Below are positions 56,439 through 64,000 of a stretch of DNA of 64,000 nucleotides, one piece after another. Position numbers and translations under genes: made by a program. Each line of letters opens with the position of its first letter. Positions within the stretch are counted from its first letter, which is position 1. This DNA is from Thermus islandicus DSM 21543 (GTDB lineage Bacteria; Deinococcota; Deinococci; Deinococcales; Thermaceae): assembly GCF_000421625.1 (NCBI RefSeq), contig NZ_ATXJ01000002.1:1-64000 (forward strand). Reading direction: 5' to 3'. The notes beneath the pieces were generated by a model that saw nothing but the letters and a program-made list of their open reading frames with translations, made no database searches and had not been told where the DNA came from.

Positions 56439-57128
56439 ATGCGGGTCTTCGCCATCGCCGACCCCCACCTTTCCCGCGTGCGCCCGAAGCCTATGACCAT
56501 CTTCGGGCCCGCTTGGCAGGGGCACCCCGAGGCCTTCTTCCGGGGCTGGCGCGAAGTGGTGGGCCCGCAGGACCTGGTCATTGTGGCGGGGGACATCTCC
56601 TGGGCCATGCGCCTTTCCGAGGCCCTTCCTGACCTCATGGACCTCTCGGCGCTTCCCGGAGAGAAGGTGCTGCTTAAGGGCAACCACGATTACTGGTGGC
56701 CTTCCATCAGCCGGCTCCGGGCGGTCCTGCCGGAAGGGATGTACGCCCTGCAAAACGATGCCCTGGTGCTCAAGGGGGTCGCGGTGGCGGGCACCCGGGG
56801 TTGGGAGTACCCTCCCAAGACCCCCGAGGACGAGCGGATCTTCGCTCGCGAGGTGGAGCGGCTGGAGCTTTCCCTGAAGGCCGTGAGGGCAAGGCCTTAC
56901 CGCCACCTGATCCTCGCCTTCCACTTCCCGCCCTTTGGCCCGGGGGGAGAGCCGACCGCTCTTTTGCAGAAGGCGGTGGAGGCGAACCCGGAGGCCATCG
57001 TCTACGGCCACCTCCACGGTGCGGACCCCGAGCGCCTTCCCAAGGCCTATAACGGCATTCCCCTTCACCTGGTGGCGGCGGATGTCCTGGGGTTCCGGCC
57101 CAAGCTTGTGCTGGAAACCGGAGATTAG
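56439..57128 (+). CDS. Calcineurin-like metallophosphoesterase
   Basis: The 229-residue product has the binuclear metal motifs in order: FAIADPHLS (DxH), VIVAGDISWAM (GD), LLKGNHDYWW (GNHD), LAFHFPPF (H) and VYGHLHGADP (GHxH). Substrate unknown; relatives act on phosphodiesters or UDP-sugars. The start was taken after a TACGCT box, where the conserved MRVFAIADPHLS begins. Copy 2 of the intergenic repeat starts 5 bp after the stop. Confidence 0.9.
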   Translation: MRVFAIADPHLSRVRPKPMTIFGPAWQGHPEAFFRGWREVVGPQDLVIVAGDISWAMRLSEALPDLMDLSALPGEKVLLKGNHDYWWPSISRLRAVLPEGMYALQNDALVLKGVAVAGTRGWEYPPKTPEDERIFAREVERLELSLKAVRARPYRHLILAFHFPPFGPGGEPTALLQKAVEANPEAIVYGHLHGADPERLPKAYNGIPLHLVAADVLGFRPKLVLETGD

Positions 57129-57133
57129 GGGTC

Positions 57134-57227
57134 ATACCCCTCCATGCGGACCCAAGTCCGCATGGGGGCCCCGGTGGAAAGTTCCCGCGAGGTTTTGGCT
57201 AAGAGCGCAGGAACCAAAGCATAAGGG
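57134..57227. repeat. Intergenic repeat, copy 2
   Basis: A 94-bp copy. Its first hairpin is CCATGCGGAC-ccaa-GTCCGCATGG, 10 bp. The 3' part holds GCCCCGGTGGAA and CGCGAGGTTTTGGCTA, then GCAGGAACCAAAGC; TTTGG and CCAAA can pair. It starts 5 bp after the phosphoesterase stop. Compared with copy 3, the top of the hairpin has changed on both arms (AC/GT against G/C), keeping the pairing. Confidence 0.85.
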
Positions 57228-57239
57228 CATTACCGGCGC

Positions 57240-57261
57240 CCCCTGGGCCAAGGCCCGGGGG
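57240..57261 (+). terminator. GC-rich hairpin between the repeat and the tRNA
   Basis: CCCCTGGGCC / GGCCCGGGGG with an AA loop forms a 10-bp stem with one T-G pair. No T-run follows. It may end the phosphoesterase transcript. Confidence 0.45.
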
Positions 57262-57282
57262 CGGGCGGATGACCCTCCAAAC

Positions 57283-57313
57283 GCTTTCCCCCCACGGTAG
57301 CGTGGGGGGAAGC
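57283..57313 (-). terminator. Hairpin terminator downstream of tRNA-Val
   Basis: GCTTTCCCCCCACG and CGTGGGGGGAAGC form a 13-bp stem with one bulged base and a 4-base loop, 15 bp beyond the tRNA 3' end. On the minus strand only a GTTT follows. It could also work on the opposite strand. Confidence 0.6.
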
Positions 57314-57328
57314 TTTGTGTCCTGGACT

Positions 57329-57403
57329 TGGTGGGCGGCGTAGGACTTGAACCTACGACCTCTCGCGTGTGAGGCGAGCGCTCTTCCGCTGAGCTAGCCG
57401 CCC
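57329..57403 (-). tRNA. tRNA-Val, anticodon CAC
   Basis: A 75-nt cloverleaf on the minus strand: acceptor GGGCGGC/GCCGCCC, D arm GCTC-AGCGGAA-GAGC, anticodon stem CTCGC/GCGAG with loop CTCACAC (anticodon CAC, reads GUG), T arm GTAGG-TTCAAGT-CCTAC, discriminator A, and an encoded CCA end. GUG is a frequent Val codon in this genome. Confidence 0.97.
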
Positions 57404-57416
57404 TCAGCCTCCATGA

Positions 57417-57446
57417 AGGTTAACACGGGGCCGTGGGGCCTGTCAA
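57417..57446 (-). promoter_or_regulatory. Promoter of tRNA-Val
   Basis: A perfect TTGACA (-35, at 57441-57446 on the minus strand), an 18-bp spacer and TAACCT (-10, 57417-57422). Transcription would start about 6-7 nt before the mature tRNA 5' end. This is the only TTGACA consensus I noted in the window. Confidence 0.75.
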
Positions 57447-57459
57447 CGCAGGGCGTAGG

Positions 57460-59952
57460 ATGAGACCTGTGAGGGTGGTGGCGGCCCACGAGAACCTAGA
57501 CTTTGACGCCTTGGGTGCCATGGTCCTTGCGGGGCGGCTCTTTCCGGGGAGCCTGCTCGCCCTGGTGGGGGGCCTCGAGGGCCCCCTCAAGGAGATCGCG
57601 CCCCTCCTCGAGGACCGCCTGGACCTGGTGCCGGCCTCGGAGATCCCGCTGGACAGGGTCTCCGAGGTGGTCCTCGTGGACAACGCCCGTCCCGAGCGCA
57701 TCGGGCCCTTAAAGGCCCTGGTGGGCCGGGTACCCTTCCTGGTCTACGATCACCACCCCAGGACCCCCGGGGACGTGCCCGCGGTGGGGGGGCGGGTGGA
57801 GCCGGTGGGGGCCACGGTGAGCCTCCTGGTCCCCCTCCTTTGGGAACGGGGCCTGGCCCTGACCCCTCTGGAGGCCACCCTGGCCTACGCCGGCCTCTGG
57901 GAGGACACCGGGGGCTTTAGCTTCCCCTCTACCACGCCCTTGGACCTCGAGGCCGCCCACCGCCTGGCCCTCATGGGGGCGGAGATCCCCAGGGTACGGG
58001 AGTGGGTCCGCCCCCACCTCGGAGAGGAGGCCAGGGGCATCCTTAGGGCCCTCCTAAGGTCCGCGCGGGTGGTGGAGGTGGAAGGGTTCCGCCTGCTCCT
58101 CGCCCGGGCTAGGGAGGAGGGGTACGTGCCCGCCCTGGCCCCCCTGGCCCACACCCTTTTGGACCTCTATGAGGCGGAGGGGGTACTCCTGGTCCTCCGT
58201 CTGGGCCGGGAGGTCCTCCTCATCGCTCGGAGCAAGGACCGCCTGGACGTCGCCCGCTGGCTTGCCCAGGTGGGAGGCGGGGGGCACCCTCGGGCGGCCT
58301 TCGCCCGGGTGAAGGGGGAGCGGGAGGCGGTGAGGCGGCTCCTGCAAAGCCTCTCCCGCCATTTGGAGCCCGAGCCCACCCTTAAGGAGGCCATGACCGC
58401 CCCGGTGGAGGTGCTTTCCCCCACCACGGTGCGCGAGGCCCTGCGCCTTCTGGAGGAACGGGGCTACGGGGCCATGCCCGTGGTGGTGCCCCTGGAGGGG
58501 GAAGGGGTCAGGGTCTTGGGCCTGGCCCGCAGGCGGGACCTGAGGAGGGCGGAACGCTTAGGCTTTTTGGGCCATCCCGTGGAGGGGTTCCTCGCCCGGG
58601 CCCTGGTCCTTCCCCCGGAGACCCCCCTTTCCCAGGCCGAGGCCAGGCTTAAGGAGGGCGGGGGTCGGGTCCTGGTGGGCGAACGGGTAGGGGAGGGGTG
58701 GCGGCTTCTCGGCATCTTCACCCGCACCGATCTCTACCGCAGACGGCCCGCCCCCGAGGCCCCCTTGGGGCAGAGGGTCCTCGAGGCCTTGCCCGAGGGG
58801 GCCAGGCAGGTGGTCCTGGCCCTGAAGGAGGCCTTTCCCCAGGGGGTCTATCTGGTAGGGGGAGCGGTGCGGGACGCCCTTTTGGGGCGGTCCGGGCCGG
58901 ATCTGGACCTGCTTTTGGAGCCTGGGGTGCGGGTGGAGGAGGTGGCCCGCTACCTGGTGGCGCGCTTCGGGGGAAGCTACGCCCTACACTACGCCTTCGG
59001 CACCGCAAGGGTGCGACTTCCCTTCGGCCTCACCGTGGACCTGGCGGAAAGCCGGGAGGAGGTCTACCCCTACCCCGGGGCCCTGCCCCGGGTGCGCCCC
59101 GCCCCCATCCCCAAGGACCTGGAGCGGCGGGACTACACGGTGAACGCCATGGCGCTTTCCCTCGCCACCCTGGAGCTTCTGGACCCCCACGGGGGGCTTT
59201 CGGACCTTAAGGGGCGCCTCCTGCGCCCCCTACATCCCCTCTCCTTCGTGGAGGACCCGAGCCGCATCGTCCGAGGGGCGCGGCTTGCCGCCAGGCTTGC
59301 CTTTCGCTTCGCCGAGGAGGCCCTGAAGGGCCTCCCCCCGGCCCTCCTTCCCGAGGTCCTGCGCACGGCGAGCAAGAGCCGTCTTCGGGACGAGCTCCTT
59401 CTCACCCTGGAGGAGGACACCTTCTTTGAGGCCCTGGCCCTCCTCGAGGCCCTGGGCGCCCTTGGCCCCTTGTACGGTCTCCGCCTACCCCCGAGGGATC
59501 CCTTTGCCCGGCTGCGCCCACCCCAGGAGGGCTCGGCCAAGGCGCTTCTGGAGGCCCGGCTCCTGCTCCTGCTCTACTTTCAGGAAGCTCCCCTAAAACG
59601 GGCTCAGGCCCTCGCCGTGCCCCGGCGCTTAGGGGAAGCCCTGGACCTCCTCCTGCGGGTGGGCCAGGGTGCGGCCCTCGAGGACCCCGAGAGGGAGGCC
59701 TTGGGGAAGGAGCCTTTAAGGAGCGCCTTTCTTGCCCTTTTCCCCGAGAAGGAATCCTGGCTTCTGGAGAAGCGCCGCCTCCTTAAGGGGCGGGACCTCC
59801 TGGCCATGGGCCTGAGGCCCGGGCCCAGGGTAGGGGAGATCCTAAGGCAGGTGGCCGAGGCCAGGAATCGGGGCGAGGTGAAGACCTTTGAGGAGGAACT
59901 GGCCCTAGCCCGTAGACTGATGGGCGATGGGACTCTTTCCTCTCCTCAATGA
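57460..59952 (+). CDS. Fusion of DHH phosphoesterase, CBS pair and tRNA CCA/A-adding nucleotidyltransferase
   Basis: An 830-residue protein. Residues about 1-305 are a DHH/DHHA1 module (LDFDALGAM; YDHHPRTPGD near residue 96; VGGGGHPRAA near 271), about 310-430 hold two CBS-like units (TAPVEVLSPTTVREALRLLE), and about 440-830 are a class II nucleotidyltransferase (LVGGAVRDALLGRSGPDLDL with the metal-binding DLDL; PIPKDLERRDYTVNAMALSL). Related fusions in Aquificae and Deinococcus act as A- or CC-adding enzymes, so its exact activity should be tested. It starts next to a tRNA gene on the opposite strand. The last 26 bp overlap the next gene. Confidence 0.9.
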   Translation: MRPVRVVAAHENLDFDALGAMVLAGRLFPGSLLALVGGLEGPLKEIAPLLEDRLDLVPASEIPLDRVSEVVLVDNARPERIGPLKALVGRVPFLVYDHHPRTPGDVPAVGGRVEPVGATVSLLVPLLWERGLALTPLEATLAYAGLWEDTGGFSFPSTTPLDLEAAHRLALMGAEIPRVREWVRPHLGEEARGILRALLRSARVVEVEGFRLLLARAREEGYVPALAPLAHTLLDLYEAEGVLLVLRLGREVLLIARSKDRLDVARWLAQVGGGGHPRAAFARVKGEREAVRRLLQSLSRHLEPEPTLKEAMTAPVEVLSPTTVREALRLLEERGYGAMPVVVPLEGEGVRVLGLARRRDLRRAERLGFLGHPVEGFLARALVLPPETPLSQAEARLKEGGGRVLVGERVGEGWRLLGIFTRTDLYRRRPAPEAPLGQRVLEALPEGARQVVLALKEAFPQGVYLVGGAVRDALLGRSGPDLDLLLEPGVRVEEVARYLVARFGGSYALHYAFGTARVRLPFGLTVDLAESREEVYPYPGALPRVRPAPIPKDLERRDYTVNAMALSLATLELLDPHGGLSDLKGRLLRPLHPLSFVEDPSRIVRGARLAARLAFRFAEEALKGLPPALLPEVLRTASKSRLRDELLLTLEEDTFFEALALLEALGALGPLYGLRLPPRDPFARLRPPQEGSAKALLEARLLLLLYFQEAPLKRAQALAVPRRLGEALDLLLRVGQGAALEDPEREALGKEPLRSAFLALFPEKESWLLEKRRLLKGRDLLAMGLRPGPRVGEILRQVAEARNRGEVKTFEEELALARRLMGDGTLSSPQ
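59913..59918 (+). promoter_or_regulatory. -10 box (TAGACT) inside the end of the nucleotidyltransferase gene
   Basis: TAGACT lies 8 nt before the ATG of the first M50-like gene, again the leaderless spacing. It is coding sequence (Arg-Arg-Leu) of the fusion protein. Confidence 0.5.
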
Positions 59953-60532
59953 CCCCCCGGTCTTCCTGGTGACCTTTGCCTTGGCCGTTTTGGGCCTCCT
60001 CCTTCACAACCTTTTCCAGGCCTACCTGGCGGACCGCTACGGGGAGGTCGCTCCCCGGCGCTACGGCTTCCTCTCCTGGGACCTCCGGGTCCACCTGGAG
60101 CCCTTGGGCCTGGTCCTCCTGCTCCTTTTGGGCTTCGGCTGGCCCCGCTTCGTGCCCACAAACCTTCCCGGGCGGAAGGGGGTCCTGGTGGCCCTGATGG
60201 GGCCCTTGGGCTTCTTCGCCGCCGCCTTCCTCTACGGCCTCCTGGGCCGGTTCCTGTCCTATCCCTTCGGGGAGGGTCTCCTCGAGGCCCAGCGCCTCAT
60301 GCTCCTTCACGCCGCCATTTACCTATTCCCCATTCCCCCCCTGGACGGGGCTCGGGCGCTTTACGCGGTGGGAGGCCTCGAGGCCCGGCGCTTTTTGGAT
60401 CAGGTTTCGGCCCTGGGCCCCGTGGGCTTCCTCCTCATCTTTTTGGTGCTTTCCTACGCCGGGGTCACGGGCTCCGTGGTAGCGGGGCTTTCTGGCCTCC
60501 TGGACGCCCTCTACCGGGTATTCGGCCTATGA
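59927..60532 (+). CDS. M50-like membrane protein without the HExxH motif (probable pseudo-protease)
   Basis: A 201-residue membrane protein homologous to the next gene. Where its neighbour has [15 protein letters not shown], this one has LHNLFQAYLADRYGE: Glu28 becomes Asn and the second His becomes Gln, so zinc binding is lost. The distal YLFPIPPLDGAR, matching [12 protein letters not shown] of site-2 proteases, is kept. About five membrane segments. It overlaps the next ATG by 4 bp, suggesting the two proteins are made together, perhaps as a heterodimer. Confidence 0.8.
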   Translation: MGLFPLLNDPPVFLVTFALAVLGLLLHNLFQAYLADRYGEVAPRRYGFLSWDLRVHLEPLGLVLLLLLGFGWPRFVPTNLPGRKGVLVALMGPLGFFAAAFLYGLLGRFLSYPFGEGLLEAQRLMLLHAAIYLFPIPPLDGARALYAVGGLEARRFLDQVSALGPVGFLLIFLVLSYAGVTGSVVAGLSGLLDALYRVFGL

Positions 60533-61188
60533 TCGCCCTTTTGCACCAGGATCCTTTGGCCTTCCTCCTCGCCTTCTCGGCCCTCCTCTTGAGCCTTAGC
60601 CTCCACGAGTGGGCCCACGCCTACGCCGCCTACCGCTTCGGGGACGAGACCGCCCGGCGCTTAGGCCGCCTCACCCTAAACCCCTTGCACCACCTGGACC
60701 CCTTGGGCACGGTGCTCCTCCTCCTTGTGGGCTTCGGCTGGGCCAAGCCGGTGCCCGTAAACCCCATGGCCTTCCGCCGCTACCGCCTGGGGCTTTTCGT
60801 GGTTTCCGTGGCCGGCATCGCCGTCAACCTGGCCTTGGCCGCCCTCTTTGCCCTTCTGGTGCGGGGACTTTTCGCCCTGGACCCCTGGGGCGTGGCCCAG
60901 GCCTTTCGGGGAGAGGCGCACACGGCCACGGGGGTCCTGGCCCTGGGCCTCTTCTTCGCCAGCAGCCTCAACCTGGTCCTGGCGGTGTTCAACCTCCTGC
61001 CCATCCCCCCTCTGGACGGTTCCAAGATCCTGCAAAGCCTTCTTCCCCTCGCCTGGCAGCCCCTGCTTTGGCGGCTGGAGCAGTACGCCTGGCTCTCCTT
61101 CCTCCTCCTCCTCACCGTGCTCCGGGGGCCCGTCCAGGAGGTGCTGGGCTTCGCCCGGCGGGTCTTTTTCGGCGTGTTTTTCGGCTAG
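60529..61188 (+). CDS. M50-family site-2 protease-like zinc peptidase
   Basis: A 219-residue intramembrane protease. HEWAH (26-30) provides two zinc ligands and the catalytic Glu; [13 protein letters not shown] carries the third ligand Asp. About five or six membrane segments. The target is unknown; family members cut membrane-bound anti-sigma factors or other type II membrane proteins. It follows the inactive relative directly. Confidence 0.9.
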   Translation: MIALLHQDPLAFLLAFSALLLSLSLHEWAHAYAAYRFGDETARRLGRLTLNPLHHLDPLGTVLLLLVGFGWAKPVPVNPMAFRRYRLGLFVVSVAGIAVNLALAALFALLVRGLFALDPWGVAQAFRGEAHTATGVLALGLFFASSLNLVLAVFNLLPIPPLDGSKILQSLLPLAWQPLLWRLEQYAWLSFLLLLTVLRGPVQEVLGFARRVFFGVFFG

Positions 61189-61190
61189 CC

Positions 61191-62015
61191 CTACCCCTGG
61201 GGGGCGGCCTCCGCTAGCCAGCCCCGGAGAACCCGGAGGTTCCACGCGTCCTCCTCGGGGCCCCTCGGGGTTTCCAGGATGAAGATCCGCCCCCGGAACC
61301 GGGGGTCCAGAAGCACCCCTTTGAGCCCCTCCCCGATCCTCCCCTTCAGGAGGTGGGCGTGGTGGTCCACCCGGCTTCCCAGGGTCCCCACAGAGTCATT
61401 CAGGTGGACCACGGGCACCCGGTCCAGCCCCAGGGTCCGGTCCAGCTCCGAGAGCACCCCTCTGGGGTCCCCCCTTACGTCGTAGCCCGCGGCGAAGGCG
61501 TGGCAGGTGTCCAGGCAGGCCAGGAGGGGGGTGTCCTCGAGGAGCCAGGCCAGCTCCTCAAAGCGGCTTCCCACCTTCTCCCCACCCCCCGCGGTGTTCT
61601 CCAGGAGGAGCCTCGGCCTCTCCCGCACCCCGGCGAGCCGGAGGGCCCGTAGCGCCCCCTCCTTGACCCTTTTGGGGTTCCCCGAGCCTGGGTGGACCAC
61701 CACGTACTCCACCCCCAGGAGGGCGGCCTTCTCCAGGTCGTCGGCGAGGCTCATGACGCTCTTTTCCCAAAGCTCCCCCTCCGCTCCCAGGTTCACCAGG
61801 TAGGAGGCGTGGACCACGGCGGGAAGCTCCCCGGCCGCTTCCCTAAGGGCGCGGAAGGCCTCCACCTCCAGAGGGGTTAGGGATCGGGTCTTCCAGCTCC
61901 TGGGGCTTTTGGCGAAGATCTGGAAGGCGGAAAGGCCCAGGCCCATGGCCTCCTCCACCGCCCCGGCCACCCCCTTCTTCCCCGCGATGGAGAGGTGAAA
62001 GCCGTAGCGCACCAT
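61191..62015 (-). CDS. nfo: Endonuclease IV (AP endonuclease)
   Basis: Cuts at abasic sites in base-excision repair with three zinc ions. The 274-residue product starts [20 protein letters not shown], with FQIFAKSPRSWK, VVHPGSGN, LLENTAGGGEKVGS, ACLDTCHAFAAGYD and VVHLNDSVGTLGSRVDHHAH, which carry the conserved His, Glu and Asp ligands. Its ATG overlaps the stop of the RlpA gene upstream. Confidence 0.95.
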   Translation of the reverse strand: MVRYGFHLSIAGKKGVAGAVEEAMGLGLSAFQIFAKSPRSWKTRSLTPLEVEAFRALREAAGELPAVVHASYLVNLGAEGELWEKSVMSLADDLEKAALLGVEYVVVHPGSGNPKRVKEGALRALRLAGVRERPRLLLENTAGGGEKVGSRFEELAWLLEDTPLLACLDTCHAFAAGYDVRGDPRGVLSELDRTLGLDRVPVVHLNDSVGTLGSRVDHHAHLLKGRIGEGLKGVLLDPRFRGRIFILETPRGPEEDAWNLRVLRGWLAEAAPQG

Positions 62016-62521
62016 CAGTCCTCCAGGACCTCGAGGCGCACCCGGGTGGCCGAAAGGGCGCCGATGGCCTTGGCCGCGGCGTAGGAGAGGTCAATGATGT
62101 ACCTTCCCCCGAAGGGCCCCCGGTCGTTGATGCGCACCACCACGCTTCGGCCGTTCCTCAGGTTGGTGACCCGTACCCGGGTGCCGAAGGGCAGGCGGGG
62201 GTGGGCGGCGGTGAGGGCGTGCATGTCGTAGACCTCGCCGCTTGCGGTTCTTTTGCCGTGGAAGCCGGGGCCGTACCATACGGCAAGGCCCTCCTGGAGA
62301 ACGCGGCCCGGCTTCCAAGGAGCCTTTTCCTGCCCTACCCGGCGGTACACGAGGACCTGCCCTGGGTAGATGCGGTCCGAGGTAAGGCCGTTCAGGCCCT
62401 TGAGGGCCTCCACCGTAAGCCCGTGGGCCCGGGCGATGCGGTAGAGGGTATCCCCCTGCCTCACCGTGTAGGTCTGGGCCAGGGCCAGGAGGAGGAAGGG
62501 CAGGAAAAAGGCCAGGCGCAT
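62015..62521 (-). CDS. RlpA-like exported protein with LysM and double-psi barrel
   Basis: The 168-residue product has a signal peptide ([16 protein letters not shown]), a LysM domain (about 17-62: [20 protein letters not shown]) and an RlpA double-psi beta-barrel ([60 protein letters not shown]). Known RlpA proteins are lytic transglycosylases on naked glycan at the septum; the active Asp/His pattern (INDRGPF) is present. It follows pepP with adjacent stop and start. Confidence 0.9.
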   Translation of the reverse strand: MRLAFFLPFLLLALAQTYTVRQGDTLYRIARAHGLTVEALKGLNGLTSDRIYPGQVLVYRRVGQEKAPWKPGRVLQEGLAVWYGPGFHGKRTASGEVYDMHALTAAHPRLPFGTRVRVTNLRNGRSVVVRINDRGPFGGRYIIDLSYAAAKAIGALSATRVRLEVLED

Positions 62522-63559
62522 TCACACCTCCCGATAACCCCGGGGGAAGCGGGAGAGGAGTTCTGGGCCCTCCTCGGTAAGGAGGACGAGCTCCTCGAGC
62601 CGCACCCCCCCCACCCCGGGCAGGTAAACCCCGGGCTCCACGGTGACCACCATGCCGGGTTCCAGGACCTCCTCCGTGTAGGGGGAAAGGCCCGGGCCCT
62701 CGTGGACGGCGAGGCCTACCCCGTGGCCCAGGGAGTGGACGAAGTAGCGGTCCAGGCCGTAGCCCTTGAGGACCTCCCGGGCCAGGGCGTCCACTTCCTT
62801 GGCCGCCTTCCCCGGGGAGAGGGCCGAAAGGGCGGCCTCCAGGGCCTCCTCCACGGCCTGAAAGGCCCGGCGTAGCTCCTCCGCCACCTTCCCCAGGGCC
62901 AGGGTACGGGTCATATCCGAGTGGTACCCCTCCACCTTGGCCCCCAGGTCCAGGGTGACCAACTCCCCGGCCTGGAGGCGCTTTCCGGAGGCCCCCGCGT
63001 GGGGGAGAGCCCCCCTTTCCCCCGAGGCGACGATGGGGGGGAAGGCCACCCCTTCGGCCCCCCGCCTTTTCAGGAAGAACTCCAGCTCAAGGGCGATCTC
63101 CCGTTCCTCCACCCCGGGCTGAAGGAGGGGAAGGACGTGGTGGAGGGCCTCCTCCGCCAGGGCCTGGGCCCGGCGGATCCGCTCCACTTCCTCCGGGGTC
63201 TTCCTCAGCCTGAGCCTCTCCACCACCCCCTTGGTGGGCACCCATTCCACCGGGGCGAGCTCCCTCAGGCGCTCCAGGGCGGCATAGGGGAGGTGTTCTG
63301 CCTCAAAGCCCACCCGCCCGCGAAGCTCCCTCAGGAAGGCCTCGCGCTCCTCCCGCTTGAGGATCCGGGCGGGGATTCGGCTTTCCCGTTCGGCCTCCGG
63401 GTAGCGGGGGTCGGTGAGGAGGAGGGCTCCTTCCCCCGTGACGAGGACTTGGGCGTCCTCGGGGTGGGGGAAGCCGGAGAGGTAGCGCACGTTTTCCGGG
63501 CGGGTCACGTAAAGGGCGTCCAGCTCCAGGGGTTCTAGGAGGGTCTGGGGTTCCCGCAC
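62522..63559 (-). CDS. Xaa-Pro aminopeptidase/dipeptidase (M24)
   Basis: The 345-residue product has a creatinase-like N-terminal domain and a pita-bread domain with the dinuclear metal ligands: LVTLDLGAKVEGYHSDMTRT (two Asp), HSLGHGVGLAVHEGPG (His), VTVEPGVYL (Glu) and RLEELVLLTEE (Glu). It cuts peptides before proline. GTG start 6 nt after a TATAGT box, so probably leaderless. Related to pepP and pepQ; I cannot separate the two by eye. Confidence 0.9.
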   Translation of the reverse strand: MREPQTLLEPLELDALYVTRPENVRYLSGFPHPEDAQVLVTGEGALLLTDPRYPEAERESRIPARILKREEREAFLRELRGRVGFEAEHLPYAALERLRELAPVEWVPTKGVVERLRLRKTPEEVERIRRAQALAEEALHHVLPLLQPGVEEREIALELEFFLKRRGAEGVAFPPIVASGERGALPHAGASGKRLQAGELVTLDLGAKVEGYHSDMTRTLALGKVAEELRRAFQAVEEALEAALSALSPGKAAKEVDALAREVLKGYGLDRYFVHSLGHGVGLAVHEGPGLSPYTEEVLEPGMVVTVEPGVYLPGVGGVRLEELVLLTEEGPELLSRFPRGYREV

Positions 63560-63565
63560 GGAGGC

Positions 63566-63595
63566 ACTATACCCCTGGCCCCACCCCGCGGTAAA
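63566..63595 (-). promoter_or_regulatory. Promoter of the M24 peptidase gene
   Basis: On the minus strand, TTTACC (63590-63595), an 18-bp spacer and TATAGT (63566-63571), 6 nt before the GTG. The same GGCGCTTTACCGC string surrounds the -35 of the promoter at 28252. Confidence 0.6.
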
Positions 63596-63626
63596 GCGCC
63601 GCTTGGGCTCGGCGCCTTCGGGTGTA

Positions 63627-63716
63627 ATACCACCCCATGCGGGCTTGCACCCGCATGGGGGCCCCGGTAGAACGTCCCCTCGAGGTTTTGGCTAGGCAGG
63701 AACCAAAAGCAAAGGG
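63627..63716. repeat. Intergenic repeat, copy 3 (most complete)
   Basis: The 90-bp copy with the full hairpin CCCCATGCGGG-cttgca-CCCGCATGGGG (11 bp). It continues with GCCCCGGTAGAA, CGAGGTTTTGGCTAGGCAGG and AACCAAAAGC, where TTTTGG and CCAAAA pair over an 11-base loop. It lies in the 165-bp gap between the ileS stop (8 bp away) and pepP start, in the opposite orientation to ileS compared with copies 1 and 2 and their upstream genes. Confidence 0.88.
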
Positions 63717-63724
63717 TGTAGGGG

Positions 63725-64000
63725 CTATTCCACCTTGGCCAGATGGAAGACCGCCCGACCTTCCTCGTCCTCCACCCGTACCTCGTGCCCCCCAAAAAGG
63801 CCCTCCCCGAACTCCCGCGCCAGGACCTCGGAGGCGATCCACTCCCCGTGGCGCTTGAGGGCCTCGAGGTAGGGGCCTTCCGCCTCGTAGCCCACCCGGA
63901 TGCGGTCCGAGACCTTGAGCCCCACCTCCTTGCGGGCCTGCTGGAGGAGGCGGATGAGGTCCCGGGCGAGGCCCTCTAGCCTCAGGGCCTCCGTGACCCG
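63725..64000 (-). CDS. ileS: Isoleucyl-tRNA synthetase, C-terminal end (5' part outside the window)
   Basis: Only the last 91 residues are inside: [40 protein letters not shown], and the end [26 protein letters not shown] is the C-terminal anticodon-domain signature I recall from Thermus IleS. The gene continues beyond 64000 on the minus strand. Confidence 0.88.
   Translation of the reverse strand, partial: RVTEALRLEGLARDLIRLLQQARKEVGLKVSDRIRVGYEAEGPYLEALKRHGEWIASEVLAREFGEGLFGGHEVRVEDEEGRAVFHLAKVE

Overview
The window is a chromosomal segment of a Thermus species (Deinococcus-Thermus). The support is a very GC-rich sequence with C- or G-ending codons, dense same-strand packing with start/stop overlaps, and proteins close to Thermus types: zinc-binding S14 and S4, a 206-residue L25/TL5-type protein, paired GdhA/GdhB, a futalosine-route MqnD next to a Crp-family regulator, and a Cys-less alkyltransferase-like protein. 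Product names come from reading the translations and recalling the families; no database search was possible.

Region 1 (1-15161, all +) is the translation super-cluster: the 3' end of tuf, then the S10, spc and alpha clusters in standard order (rpsJ to rplO, secY, adk, map, infA, rpmJ, rpsM, rpsK, rpsD, rpoA, rplQ), with a hairpin after rplQ. Region 2 (15195-22131) has a LapA-like membrane protein divergent from an EamA transporter, a secreted GH13 glycosidase, an HNH endonuclease, and an operon of a TPR protein, a SPOR protein, the redox repressor Rex and a lipoprotein. Region 3 (22178-35485) holds a polyprenyl synthase, gdhA-gdhB, a GNAT acetyltransferase, a 2-hydroxyacid dehydrogenase, a deoxyhypusine-synthase homologue, a 918-residue methyltransferase/TPR/DUF2325 fusion, mqnD, a Crp/Fnr regulator, bshC, a SpoIID protein and an ATL protein.

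Region 4 (35559-44654) has a cytoplasmic GH13 enzyme (-), then gmk-rpoZ-coaBC-argR-marC (+), converging on a minus-strand set guaA - broken uma2 - GYD protein - VOC protein - recN. Region 5 (44705-54483, +) carries luxS-mtnN (methyl-cycle salvage), prs, rplY, pth, ddl, a YdjC deacetylase, wreckage of a galactoside-uptake/hydrolysis cluster, galT, a frameshifted glpK and glpD. Region 6 (54480-64000) has ftsH (-), a metallophosphoesterase, tRNA-Val(CAC), a DHH-CBS-CCA nucleotidyltransferase fusion, a tandem pair of M50-like proteins (one without its catalytic residues), then nfo, rlpA, pepP and the 3' end of ileS (all -).

Themes that cut across the window: many genes have a TANANT -10 box only 6-9 nt before the start codon, pointing to leaderless mRNAs. 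The clearest unexplained structure is a ~90-bp non-coding repeat present three times (35485, 57134, 63627), each copy beside a stop codon, with a hairpin whose arms co-vary between copies. I see no insertion sequence, phage gene or CRISPR array; the gene losses (galactoside genes, uma2, glpK) look like small deletions and frameshifts.
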